Assembly (NCBI GenBank): GCA_937988695.1
Contig: CALKHM010000241.1
Span: 1-8,770 of the forward strand
Direction of reading: 5' to 3'
Source: an uncultured Microbacterium sp.
GTDB lineage: Bacteria > Actinomycetota > Actinomycetes > Actinomycetales > Microbacteriaceae
DNA: 8,770 nt
Shown: piece by piece, positions 1 to 6,834 of the stretch
How positions within the stretch are numbered: position 1 is the first letter of the stretch
Layout of the letters: each line of letters opens with the position of its first letter
The notes under the pieces: model-generated
The model's database searches: none
What the model was told of the DNA's origin: nothing
Seen by the model: the letters and a program-made list of their open reading frames with translations, nothing else
Translations under genes and position numbers: made by a program

Positions 1-2061
1 GATGAACGGCCAGCCCGCGCCGAGGATCAGGCACAGGTCGATGTCCTCGACCTCGGGTACGACGCCCTCGTCGAGCATCAGGCGGATCTCCTGTGCGAGG
101 CCGTCCTGCACTCGTCGAAGGATCGTGGCGTCGTCCACGGGCGCGGATGCCACGGCGCCCTTGAGCACCTTCTGCGCCTGCTTGGTCCAGCCCACGACAC
201 GGCCGCCCTTGTCTTTCTCGACGACCTCGGACAGCTCCGCGAGCGCGTGGAAGTTCTCGTTCGCGTAGAACCGGTCCGCAAAGGCGTGCGCCATCGTGTC
301 CTGCACGTGGGCGGCGACCTTCCAGCCGACGAGGTCGATGAGCTGGAAGGGGCCCATCGGCAGGCCGAGCGGTGCGAACGCCTTCTCCACGCGCTCCACC
401 GGCGTGCCCTCGTACACCGCGCGGACGGCCTCGCCCATGACCTTGGCCAGCAGGCGGTTCACGACGAAGCCGGGGGCATCGGCGGTCAGCACGGCGGTCT
501 TGCCCAGCCCGCGGGCCACCACGAAGGCGGTGGACAGCGCGGCATCCGTCGTCGCCTCGGTCTTCACGATCTCGACGAGCGGCATGACCGCCACCGGGTT
601 GAAGAAGTGGAAGCCGACCAGGCGCTCGGGGTGTGCGAGCCTCGAGCCGATCTCGGCCACCGACAGCGACGACGTGTTGGTGGCGAGGATCGCGTCGTCG
701 GCGACGATCTCCTCGATCTCGGCGAACACCTGCTGCTTGACGGAGGTCTCCTCGAACACGGCCTCGATGACGAAGTCGCAGTCGGCGTATTCACCCTTGT
801 CGGTCGTGCCGTGCACGAGGCCGCGGAGCTTGTTCGCCGTGTCGCCGTCGAGGCGTCCCTTCGCCTCGAGCTTGCCGATCTCGTCGTGGATGTACGAGAC
901 GCCCTTGTCCACGCGTGCCTGGTCGAGGTCGGTGATCAGCACCGGTACCTGCAATCTGCGCACGAACAGCAGTGCGAACTGGCTGGCCATGAGGCCCGCG
1001 CCGATCACACCGACCTTGGTGACCTTGCGCGCGAGCGCTTTGTCGGGTGCGCCGACGGGATGCTTGGCGCGCTTTTGCACGAGGTCGAAGGCATACATGG
1101 ATGCCGCGAACTGGTCGCCGATGACGAGATCGGCCAGTGCCTCGTCCTCCCGGGCGAAGCCGTCGGCGATCGATCCGCTGCGGGCTGCCTCCAGGAGGTC
1201 CAGGGCAGCATACGGGGAACGCGGAACGGTGCCGATCCGGCTCTCCAGCATGCCGCGGGCGACCTTGATCGCCACCGGCCACTTCACCGTGCGCTCGATC
1301 CTGCCCGGCGTGTTCCTGCGCTCCACCGCGACGGCGCCGGAGAGCACACCGTCGGCCCAGCGCAGCGACTCCTCGAGGAAGTTCGCCGGCGAGAAGATCG
1401 CATCGAACATGCCGTACTCGAACGCCTGCCGGGGCTTGAGGGTGCGGTTCTGCTTGAGCGGGTTCGAGATCACGATCTCGAGCGCGTTCTCGATGCCGAT
1501 GAGGTTCGGCAGCAACGTCGAGCCGCCCCACCCGGGGATGATCCCGAGGAAGACCTCGGGCAGTGCGATGGCAGCCGCGGAGGCGTCCACGGTGCGATAC
1601 GTCGAGTTCAGCGCGATCTCGACGCCCCCGCCCAGGGCCAGGCCGTTCACGAACGCGAACGAGGGCACACCCAGCTCGCCCAGCATCCCGAGCACCTGGT
1701 GGCCGCGCTGCGCGATGAGCTTGGCCGTCGCCCGCGAGTCGAGGGTGGGGATCCCGCTGAGGTCGGCTCCGGCCGCCAGGATGTACTGCTTGCCGGTGAT
1801 GCCGACGGCCTGGATCGCGCCGGCCGCGGCGCGATCCTTGAGGCTGGACAGGGTCGCGTGCAACTCCTTCAACGTGGCTGGGCCCAGGGTGTTGGGGCGA
1901 CGGTGGTCGCGGCGATTGTCGAGCGTGATGAGCGCGAGCACCGCGCCGGAGGGCAGCCGGATGTCGCGGACGGGGGAGTGCGTGACGACCTCGTCGGGGC
2001 TGAAGACGTCCAGCGGCGAGAAGTCGACGTCGGCGTACTGGTCGGTCACGTTCTTCGTCAT
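1..2061 (-). CDS. fadB: Fatty-acid oxidation multifunctional protein: enoyl-CoA hydratase / 3-hydroxyacyl-CoA dehydrogenase (3' end outside window)
   Basis: This fused protein would hydrate trans-2-enoyl-CoA and oxidise the 3-hydroxyacyl-CoA product with NAD+, the second and third steps of beta-oxidation, in the cytosol. 687 codons are visible. An N-terminal crotonase domain (about residues 40-300) has NGLALGGGVE with Glu148 and LPEVFLGIIPGWGG with Glu169, the two expected catalytic glutamates. A Rossmann domain begins at VGVIGAGLMA (Gly354, Gly356), with Asp378 at the end of strand 2, which favours NAD. GFHFFNP supplies the catalytic His485. The C-terminal 3HCDH domain breaks off at EDIDLCLILGAGWPFI, about 20-25 residues short of the usual end. 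The third Rossmann glycine is Ala359. The start is ATG at 2061, 11 nt after the thiolase stop. An in-frame GTG at 2076 overlapping that stop (GTGA) is an alternative, because the purine-rich GGGCGGG sits very close to the ATG. The gene is co-transcribed with the thiolase as its partner subunit. The family is certain; fadB versus fadJ naming is less so. Confidence 0.93.
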   Translation of the reverse strand, partial: MTKNVTDQYADVDFSPLDVFSPDEVVTHSPVRDIRLPSGAVLALITLDNRRDHRRPNTLGPATLKELHATLSSLKDRAAAGAIQAVGITGKQYILAAGADLSGIPTLDSRATAKLIAQRGHQVLGMLGELGVPSFAFVNGLALGGGVEIALNSTYRTVDASAAAIALPEVFLGIIPGWGGSTLLPNLIGIENALEIVISNPLKQNRTLKPRQAFEYGMFDAIFSPANFLEESLRWADGVLSGAVAVERRNTPGRIERTVKWPVAIKVARGMLESRIGTVPRSPYAALDLLEAARSGSIADGFAREDEALADLVIGDQFAASMYAFDLVQKRAKHPVGAPDKALARKVTKVGVIGAGLMASQFALLFVRRLQVPVLITDLDQARVDKGVSYIHDEIGKLEAKGRLDGDTANKLRGLVHGTTDKGEYADCDFVIEAVFEETSVKQQVFAEIEEIVADDAILATNTSSLSVAEIGSRLAHPERLVGFHFFNPVAVMPLVEIVKTEATTDAALSTAFVVARGLGKTAVLTADAPGFVVNRLLAKVMGEAVRAVYEGTPVERVEKAFAPLGLPMGPFQLIDLVGWKVAAHVQDTMAHAFADRFYANENFHALAELSEVVEKDKGGRVVGWTKQAQKVLKGAVASAPVDDATILRRVQDGLAQEIRLMLDEGVVPEVEDIDLCLILGAGWPFI

Positions 2062-2072
2062 GTCCCGCCCGC

Positions 2073-3287
2073 TCACTTCCGTGCCGTCTTCTTCTTGCCG
2101 TCGTAGTGCGGGTTCTCCCAGATGACCGACCCGCCCTGCCCGAGGCCCACACACATCGCCGTCAGCCCGTAGCGGACGTCGGGCCGCTCGGCGAACTGGG
2201 CGGCGAGCTGGATCATGAGGCGCACACCGGTGGCCGCCAGCGGGTGGCCCACGGCGATCGCACCGCCCCACTGATTGACGCGAGGGTCGTCGTCGGCGAT
2301 CCCGAAATGGTCGAGCAGCGAGATGACCTGGATCGCGAAGGCCTCGTTGAGCTCGAACAGGCCGATGTCGGAGATGCTCAGGCCGGCCTTGCGCAGCGCC
2401 TTCTCTGTGGAGGGGATCGGGCCGATGCCCATGATCTCGGGCTGGACGCCGGCGAAGGCGAACGAGACCAGCCTCATCTTCGGTGCCAGGCCGAGCTCGC
2501 GGACCGCATCGCCGCCGGCCAGCAGCGACATCGTCGCGCCGTCGGTGAGCGGAGACGATGTGCCGGCCGTGACCCGGCCGTGCGGGCGGAACGGCGTCTT
2601 CAGTGCGGCCAGGCCCTCCATCGTCGTCTCGGGCCGGCGTCCCTCGTCCTCGGTGGCCAGACCCCAGGCGCCCTCGGCGTCCTTGATCGCCACGGCGACG
2701 AGGTCGGGCTGGATCTTTCCCGCGTCGTATGCGGCCTGCGCCTTGTGCTGACTGCGCATGCCGTAGCGATCCGCGCGCTCCTTGGTCAGGTGCGGGAACC
2801 GGTCGTGGATCCGCTCCGCGGTCACGCCCATGTCCAAGGCGTTCGGGTCGACCATCCGCTCGGCGACGAACCGTGGGTTCGGGTCGGCGTTGGCGCCGAT
2901 GGGGTGATGACCCATATGCTCCACGCCGCCGGCCAAGGCGAGGTCGTACATGCCGGTGGCGATGGATGCCGACATCATGGCCACGCTGGTCATCGCACCC
3001 GCGCACATCCGGTCGATCGCGAAGCCCGGAACGGACTGCGGAAGGCCCGCGAGGATGCCGACGCTACGGCCGAGGGTCAGGCCCTGGTCGCCGGTCTGGC
3101 TGGTCGCCGCGATCGCGATGTCATCCACCCGGTCGGCCGGCACCTGCCCGTTGCGCTCCATGAGCCCGATGGTCGCCTTGACGGCGAGGTCGTCGGCACG
3201 CGTGTTCCAGTACATGCCCTTCTCGCCGGCGCGCCCGAACGGGGTGCGCATTCCATCGACGAAGAAGACGTCCGAGAGTTCGGCCAC
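2073..3287 (-). CDS. fadA: Acetyl-CoA C-acyltransferase (3-ketoacyl-CoA thiolase), beta-oxidation beta subunit
   Basis: This is a 404-residue thiolase, normal for the family. It would cleave 3-ketoacyl-CoA with CoA to give acetyl-CoA and a shortened acyl-CoA, the last step of beta-oxidation. Numbered from the GTG start, the nucleophile is Cys95 in IDRMCAGAMTS. NEAF lies near residues 314-317, the catalytic His348 is in GGAIAVGHPLAATG, and the second active-site Cys379 is in TAMCVGLGQGGS. The loop TAGTSSPLTDGA resembles the FadI/FadA trifunctional-complex type (TAATSTPLTDGA) more than biosynthetic acetoacetyl-CoA thiolases. I chose GTG at 3287 because GGAGG lies 5 nt upstream; the frame stays open four more codons to a TTG that overlaps this ribosome-binding site, so that start is unlikely. 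The next gene downstream is the matching hydratase/dehydrogenase, so the two probably form an alpha-beta complex. Chain-length specificity cannot be read from the sequence, and fadI would be an equally valid name. Confidence 0.93.
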   Translation of the reverse strand: MAELSDVFFVDGMRTPFGRAGEKGMYWNTRADDLAVKATIGLMERNGQVPADRVDDIAIAATSQTGDQGLTLGRSVGILAGLPQSVPGFAIDRMCAGAMTSVAMMSASIATGMYDLALAGGVEHMGHHPIGANADPNPRFVAERMVDPNALDMGVTAERIHDRFPHLTKERADRYGMRSQHKAQAAYDAGKIQPDLVAVAIKDAEGAWGLATEDEGRRPETTMEGLAALKTPFRPHGRVTAGTSSPLTDGATMSLLAGGDAVRELGLAPKMRLVSFAFAGVQPEIMGIGPIPSTEKALRKAGLSISDIGLFELNEAFAIQVISLLDHFGIADDDPRVNQWGGAIAVGHPLAATGVRLMIQLAAQFAERPDVRYGLTAMCVGLGQGGSVIWENPHYDGKKKTARK

Positions 3288-3292
3288 TGAAG

Positions 3293-3297
3293 CCTCC
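3293..3297 (-). promoter_or_regulatory. Ribosome-binding site that sets the thiolase GTG start
   Basis: The minus strand reads GGAGG, then 5 nt, then GTG. This is a strong Shine-Dalgarno match at good spacing. It fixes the start at 3287, since the further-upstream in-frame TTG at 3299 would lie over the site itself. Confidence 0.8.
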
Positions 3298-3316
3298 AAT
3301 GGTGGGGATCGACCTC

Positions 3317-3346
3317 AGCCTAGGCAGCAGGCTCCGGCGCTCCGAA
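3317..3346 (-). promoter_or_regulatory. Possible promoter for the thiolase-fadB pair
   Basis: In the 74-bp gap between the RNase D stop and the thiolase start, the minus strand has TTCGGA (3346-3341), an 18-nt spacer and TAGGCT (3322-3317). The -10 fits the loose actinobacterial TANNNT pattern, while the -35 matches TTGACA at only three positions. A transcript starting near 3310 would carry a leader of about 23 nt containing the GGAGG site. Read-through from the RNase D gene is the alternative. The rest of the gap holds no gene and no hairpin with a U-tract. Confidence 0.3.
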
Positions 3347-3361
3347 CCGGGTGTGCGCAAT

Positions 3362-4558
3362 CTACGAAGCGGCTCGGGAGGGATCCTGCTCGGATTGCAC
3401 GGACGCGACAAAGGCATCCGCGATGATCTGTGCAGTCTGTGCAATCTGCCAGGGTCGTGCACCGAGTGCAGCCAGCGCGGCACCGATCGCCTCGGCTGTC
3501 GCCGGCGCGGGCGGCTCCCAGGCGACCCGGCGCAGCAGCTCGGGCGTGAGGAGGTTCTCCGTCGGCATCTGCAGCTCGTCGGCACGTTCCGCGACGGCCG
3601 GCCGTACGGTCTGGATCCGGCGGTCGGCGTCGGGATTGCGGTCCTTCCAAGCGCGCACCGGCGGCAGCCCGTCACCAGGCACCCGCTCCAGCGGCAGATC
3701 CGACGCTGCGCGTCCGCGTTCGATGGCCCGCCACCAGCGGTCCAGCTGCGTGCGGCTCGCCCGGCCAGTGAAGTCCTTCAGACCCGCCAGCTCGGCCTTT
3801 GATGACGGATCGGCGCGGACAGCGGCCACCAGCGCGCGATCGGGGACGAGCCGGCCGGGTGAGACATCCTGCTCCCGGGCGTAATCCTCGCGCGCCGTCC
3901 ACAGCTCGCGGGCGATCGCGAACGCGCGGCGCCCGCGGACGGTGTGCAGGCCGCTCAGCCGCCGCCACGGGTCTTCGCGTGCGGGCTTGGGTGCGCGGGC
4001 GAGCTCCGCCGCGAACTCCTGGAGCGCGAACTCGGTCTTGCCGCTCGCGGCCAGCTCGGTCTCCAGCGCGTCTCGGGCGTCGATGAGGTACTCGACGTCC
4101 AGCGCCGCATACTCCAGCCACGGCTGGGGAAGGGGCCGGGTGGACCAGTCCGCTGCGGAATGCTCCTTGGCCAGGGTGATGCCTAGGGTGTCCTCCACCA
4201 CCGCGCCCAGACCGACGTGCGCGTGCCCGAGCAGTCGCGCGGCCAGCTCGGTGTCGAAGATGGCCGGAGGGTTCAGCTCCAGCTCGCGCAGTGACGGCAG
4301 GTCCTGACTGGCGGCATGCAGCACCCACTCCTGGTCGCCGATCGCGTCCTGCAGCGCGCTGAAGTCGCCCACCGCCGGCGGGTCGAACAAGAACACGCCC
4401 GCGTCGCGACGGAACACCTGCACCAGGTAGGCGCGCTGCGAGTAGCGATAGCCGGACGCACGCTCGACGTCGACGCCCACCGGGCCCGTGCCGGCGGCGA
4501 GGGCGTCCGAAGCCTCGCGCAGTGCCTTCGCATCGGACAGCACCTCATACTCAGTCAC
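3362..4558 (-). CDS. rnd: Ribonuclease D-type 3'-5' exonuclease with HRDC domain
   Basis: This 398-residue protein has a DEDDy exonuclease domain followed by HRDC, the RNase D layout. The exonuclease motifs are complete: VDVE gives Asp30 and Glu32, HAASQDLPSL gives Asp86, IFDTELAA gives Asp102, and YAALD gives Tyr150 and Asp154. Together they bind two metal ions for 3'-5' hydrolysis of RNA, in this family typically tRNA or other structured-RNA 3' ends. The HRDC nucleic-acid-binding domain covers about residues 205-285 (from LSGLHTVRGRRAFAIARELW onward), and a second HRDC-like C-terminal segment follows at about 290-390. The start is GTG, with GGAGG 7 nt upstream. It overlaps the end of the DUF3000 gene by 8 bp, which implies translational coupling. 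The exact substrate in actinobacteria is not evident from sequence. The intact active site argues for an active nuclease. Confidence 0.93.
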   Translation of the reverse strand: MTEYEVLSDAKALREASDALAAGTGPVGVDVERASGYRYSQRAYLVQVFRRDAGVFLFDPPAVGDFSALQDAIGDQEWVLHAASQDLPSLRELELNPPAIFDTELAARLLGHAHVGLGAVVEDTLGITLAKEHSAADWSTRPLPQPWLEYAALDVEYLIDARDALETELAASGKTEFALQEFAAELARAPKPAREDPWRRLSGLHTVRGRRAFAIARELWTAREDYAREQDVSPGRLVPDRALVAAVRADPSSKAELAGLKDFTGRASRTQLDRWWRAIERGRAASDLPLERVPGDGLPPVRAWKDRNPDADRRIQTVRPAVAERADELQMPTENLLTPELLRRVAWEPPAPATAEAIGAALAALGARPWQIAQTAQIIADAFVASVQSEQDPSRAAS

Positions 4559-5132
4559 GCATCATCCTCCGCGCCGTGAAGACCTCGATGCCCTCCGACC
4601 CCGGCGGAAGCCCGGCGAGCATGCACACGAGCTCGGCCCACGCCTGAACGTGCCCGGCGGCGGGGCCGCTGGGCGACCAGGACGCGCGCAGTTCGATCTG
4701 CGATCCATCGCCTTCCGCGGCCAGCGAGCCGAAACCACGGGAGAGCGTCTTGGTCGCCGTGCCGGCCTCGGCGTGATACGTCGCGCCGTGCGAAGCCAGC
4801 GCGTCGACCAGCCAGGACCAGGCCACGTCGGCCAGCAGCGGGTCGCTGCCGATCTCGGGCTCCAGGGGAGCCTGTGCGAAACTCACGATACGCCATGGGC
4901 CGCCCCAGGCCTCCGGCTCCTGCGGATCGTGCAGCAGCACGAACCGCCCGGTCCCGTACGGGGACTGACCGTCGTCGTCGTCGGGGCGCACGTCGGCGGA
5001 CAGCGCGAGCGAGAACGGAGCGAGCCCGTTCGGTGCGGGGATCTCGCGCACGACGAGGTCGCCGCGGAAGGTGAGCGCCCGCACCTCGGCGGCAGCCCGC
5101 TCGAATGGTGTGGAGGGTCCGGGTTCAGCCAC
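4551..5132 (-). CDS. DUF3000 family protein, function unknown
   Basis: This 193-residue protein is one I recognise as the actinobacterial DUF3000 family. Supporting stretches are FERAAAEVRALTFRGDLVVREI near the N terminus, the central EAWGGPWRIVSFAQAPLEPE, and LADVAWSWLVDAL. There is no signal peptide or membrane segment, so it is probably cytosolic. No catalytic motif stands out. A run of four Asp near residues 51-54 sits in a variable loop. The GTG start at 5132 is the most upstream one possible, because an in-frame TAG lies four codons before it. No Shine-Dalgarno precedes it, and a -10-like TAGTCT ends 6 nt before the start, so the mRNA may be leaderless. Its stop lies inside the start region of the RNase D gene, and this adjacency recurs in actinobacteria. 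That suggests a shared role in RNA metabolism, but this is inference from neighbourhood only. Confidence 0.88.
   Translation of the reverse strand: MAEPGPSTPFERAAAEVRALTFRGDLVVREIPAPNGLAPFSLALSADVRPDDDDGQSPYGTGRFVLLHDPQEPEAWGGPWRIVSFAQAPLEPEIGSDPLLADVAWSWLVDALASHGATYHAEAGTATKTLSRGFGSLAAEGDGSQIELRASWSPSGPAAGHVQAWAELVCMLAGLPPGSEGIEVFTARRMMRD
4566..4570 (-). promoter_or_regulatory. RNase D ribosome-binding site inside the DUF3000 coding region
   Basis: GGAGG on the minus strand lies 7 nt before the GTG at 4558 and within the last codons of the DUF3000 gene. It supports the GTG start and places initiation where ribosomes finishing DUF3000 would terminate. Confidence 0.75.
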
Positions 5133-5157
5133 GCGGACAGACTAGAGTGAACCTTCG
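5133..5157. promoter_or_regulatory. Compact bidirectional promoter, probably leaderless both ways
   Basis: Only 25 bp separate the GTG of the DUF3000 gene from the ATG of the divergent hydrolase gene. The plus strand has TAGAGT at 5143-5148, ending 9 nt before the ATG. The minus strand has TAGTCT at 5144-5139, ending 6 nt before the GTG. The two hexamers share the central TA, and both fit the TANNNT form common in actinobacteria. A start site about 7 nt beyond each hexamer falls on or within 3 nt of the start codon. Neither gene has a Shine-Dalgarno. I saw no convincing -35 element in either direction, so the call rests on position and the -10 hexamers only. Confidence 0.45.
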
Positions 5158-6369
5158 ATGAAGCACTCCAGGCGCGCCGTGCCCGACGGCGCAACCCCGG
5201 CCGCCCGCATCGGTGCGCGCGCGGTGATCGCCGGCGCGGCGGCGGCCCTGGCCGCCACCGCCGCGGTGTGGGGACTGGTGTCGGTGCGCATCGCGCGCCG
5301 CATCGTCATGCCCCCGCCGGAGCGAGTCAGCGACACCAAGATCGTCGGCGTCGACCTCGCCGCCCAGACGATCACCCTCGAACGCACGCCCGACACCGAG
5401 CTGCCCGGGCGGTACGGCCTGTTCACATCGGGCTCGCAGTCGTATGTGAAGCTCGGCACGGTGCTCAGCGCAGACGCGTCCACCGTCAAGCGCAAGCTGC
5501 TGACCGAGATCGGTCCGGAGAGCCGCCTGGCACCGCAGGCAGCGTTCAGCGGCTGGTACTACGACACGCCGGAGCAGCTGCATCTGCCGTTTTCCACTGA
5601 GCTCATCGGGTCGTCGGTGGGACCCTGCCCGGCGTGGCTGTTCCCGGCCGAGCGGCCGGCGACCACGTGGGTCATCCAGGTGCACGGCCGGGGCACGACC
5701 CGTGCGGAGTGTCTGCGGGCCGTTCCACTGCTGCACGGGCTCGGATTGCCCGTACTGGTGGCCTCGTACCGCAACGACGGCGATGCTCCCCGCACGGGTG
5801 GCGGCACGTCGGCCCTGGGCGCGACCGAATGGCGTGATGTGGATGCCGCGATCGGGTACGCGCTGCGCGAGGGTGCGCAGCGGGTCGTGCTGATGGGCTG
5901 GTCGATGGGCGGCGCGATCGCGCTGCAGACCGAGCTGAACGCGACTCATCGCGACGTGATCGCCGGGCTCATCCTGGAATCGCCCGTCGTGGACTGGCGT
6001 GTCGTGCTCGGCTATCAGGCCGGCCAGCTGCGGCTGCCGCATCCGGTGACCGATCTCGCCCTCGGCGCGCTGCAGTCCGGATGGGCGCGTCCCCTCACAC
6101 ACAGCGACGCGATCTCATTGGACGCCCTGGACGTGGTGCGCAGGGCTGCCGAGCTGCGGCATCCGATCCTCATCCTGCACAGTGACGACGACGGCTTCGT
6201 GCCCTCCGACGCGTCGCACGCCCTGGCTGCCGCGCGGCCCGACCTGGTGGAGCTGCAGGCCTTCCAGGTGGCCCGGCACACCAAGCTGTGGAACTACGAC
6301 CCGCAGCGCTGGTCCGATGCGATCAGCGACTGGCTCGCGCACCACGACCTGGCCGCGGCCGGCGTCTGA
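5158..6369 (+). CDS. Membrane-anchored alpha/beta hydrolase (serine hydrolase)
   Basis: This is a 403-residue alpha/beta-hydrolase-fold protein. A basic N terminus (MKHSRR) and an Ala-rich hydrophobic stretch at about residues 20-43 look like a signal anchor, placing the catalytic part outside the cytoplasmic membrane. Residues about 50-165 form a family-specific N-terminal region. The hydrolase core follows: the oxyanion region VIQVHGRGTT (172-181), the nucleophile Ser249 in GWSMGG, the acid Asp345 in HSDDDGFVP, and His374 in ARHTKLWN. The triad is therefore complete. Cys157 and Cys185 could form a disulfide if the domain is extracytoplasmic. The substrate is unknown: an ester or a peptide is possible. 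No Shine-Dalgarno precedes the ATG, and a -10-like hexamer ends 9 nt upstream, consistent with a leaderless mRNA. The gene stands alone on its strand, divergent from DUF3000 and convergent with sufE. The family is clear; the role is not. Confidence 0.88.
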   Translation: MKHSRRAVPDGATPAARIGARAVIAGAAAALAATAAVWGLVSVRIARRIVMPPPERVSDTKIVGVDLAAQTITLERTPDTELPGRYGLFTSGSQSYVKLGTVLSADASTVKRKLLTEIGPESRLAPQAAFSGWYYDTPEQLHLPFSTELIGSSVGPCPAWLFPAERPATTWVIQVHGRGTTRAECLRAVPLLHGLGLPVLVASYRNDGDAPRTGGGTSALGATEWRDVDAAIGYALREGAQRVVLMGWSMGGAIALQTELNATHRDVIAGLILESPVVDWRVVLGYQAGQLRLPHPVTDLALGALQSGWARPLTHSDAISLDALDVVRRAAELRHPILILHSDDDGFVPSDASHALAAARPDLVELQAFQVARHTKLWNYDPQRWSDAISDWLAHHDLAAAGV

Positions 6370-6386
6370 CCTCAGATCGCGGTCAG
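6366..6386. terminator. Small hairpin over the convergent hydrolase/sufE stop codons (possible bidirectional terminator)
   Basis: CTGACC (6366-6371) and GGTCAG (6381-6386) are perfect inverted repeats with a 9-nt loop. The hairpin covers the TGA of the hydrolase and the opposing TGA of sufE, which lie 2 bp apart. It has no U-tract on either strand and only 6 bp of stem, so it may be a weak terminator, an RNA 3'-end stabiliser or chance. No better terminator is visible at this junction. Confidence 0.25.
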
Positions 6387-6812
6387 TGCCCGCACCTGGC
6401 GCTGCGTGCGCACCAGCATCCCGGTCATCCCCGCGATGCGCAGGGGCGAGACCGCGCGCGTGATGCCCAGACTCTGCGGGTAGTCGCTGGGGATCGCCAA
6501 GACGTCCTCAGCGGTCAGCCCGTTGATCCCCTGGACGAGGATGCTGGCGAATCCGCGCGTGGTGGGCGCCTCTTCGGGGGCCGTCGCGTGCAGCGTCACT
6601 GTCTTGTCGTCGGCGACCTCAGCGGCGATGAACACCGGCGACTGGCATTCGGCCACGCGCTCGTACTGCTCGGGGTTTGCGGCGAAGTCGTCCGGGACCG
6701 CCGGCAGCTCCCGGGAGAATTCCAGGAGGAGCTGCAGGCGGTCCGGCTCGTCGAGTTCGAGGAACTCGTCACGGATCTGCGCGAGGGTGTCCGGGAGACG
6801 TAATTCGGTCAT
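6372..6812 (-). CDS. sufE: SufE family sulfur-acceptor protein
   Basis: This 146-residue protein is the usual SufE size. SufE proteins accept a persulfide sulfur on a conserved cysteine and pass it on for Fe-S cluster assembly, classically from the desulfurase SufS. The acceptor is Cys56 in VAECQSPVFI. The C-terminal half, from TTRGFASILVQGINGLTAED to the SPLRIAGMTGML stretch, is typical of the fold. The ATG at 6812 begins MTELRLPDTLAQI, which matches the family start, and GGAG lies about 10 nt upstream. The frame stays open upstream to 6974, but that extension only reads through the sulfurtransferase gene in another frame. The gene sits 22 nt after the sulfurtransferase stop on the same strand, so the two are very likely co-transcribed. 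No SufS gene is in the window; the neighbour suggests sulfur may also come from a rhodanese. Confidence 0.9.
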   Translation of the reverse strand: MTELRLPDTLAQIRDEFLELDEPDRLQLLLEFSRELPAVPDDFAANPEQYERVAECQSPVFIAAEVADDKTVTLHATAPEEAPTTRGFASILVQGINGLTAEDVLAIPSDYPQSLGITRAVSPLRIAGMTGMLVRTQRQVRALTAI

Positions 6813-6834
6813 CCCCGCAATTCTCCCACTCCGC

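Noticed and set aside
247..2106. A 619-codon plus-strand open frame, and another of 609 codons in a second plus frame, opposite fadB
   Set aside because: The composition is rich in Arg, His and Gly in one frame and Ser, Arg and Ala in the other, with no recognisable domain. The minus strand encodes a clear FadB with all catalytic residues. Long antisense frames are expected in GC-rich DNA with G/C-ending codons.
2106..3290. A 394-codon plus-strand open frame opposite the thiolase
   Set aside because: It is an antisense shadow of a well-supported thiolase, with low-complexity composition and no family resemblance.
3288..3299. A TTG start four codons upstream of the thiolase GTG
   Set aside because: The TTG overlaps the GGAGG ribosome-binding site that serves the GTG at 3287.
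4967..4985. A GTCGTCGTCGTC triplet repeat
   Set aside because: It encodes a short Asp run in a variable loop of DUF3000; similar Asp codon runs occur in the sulfurtransferase. Nothing suggests a functional repeat.
5125..6102. A 325-codon minus-strand open frame opposite the hydrolase
   Set aside because: It is an antisense shadow of a gene with a complete catalytic triad. It would also run across the divergent promoter and overlap the start of DUF3000.
6351..6360. The 10-bp palindrome GGCCGCGGCC near the end of the hydrolase gene
   Set aside because: It falls in Leu-Ala-Ala-Ala codons, has no U-tract, and such words are common in this base composition.
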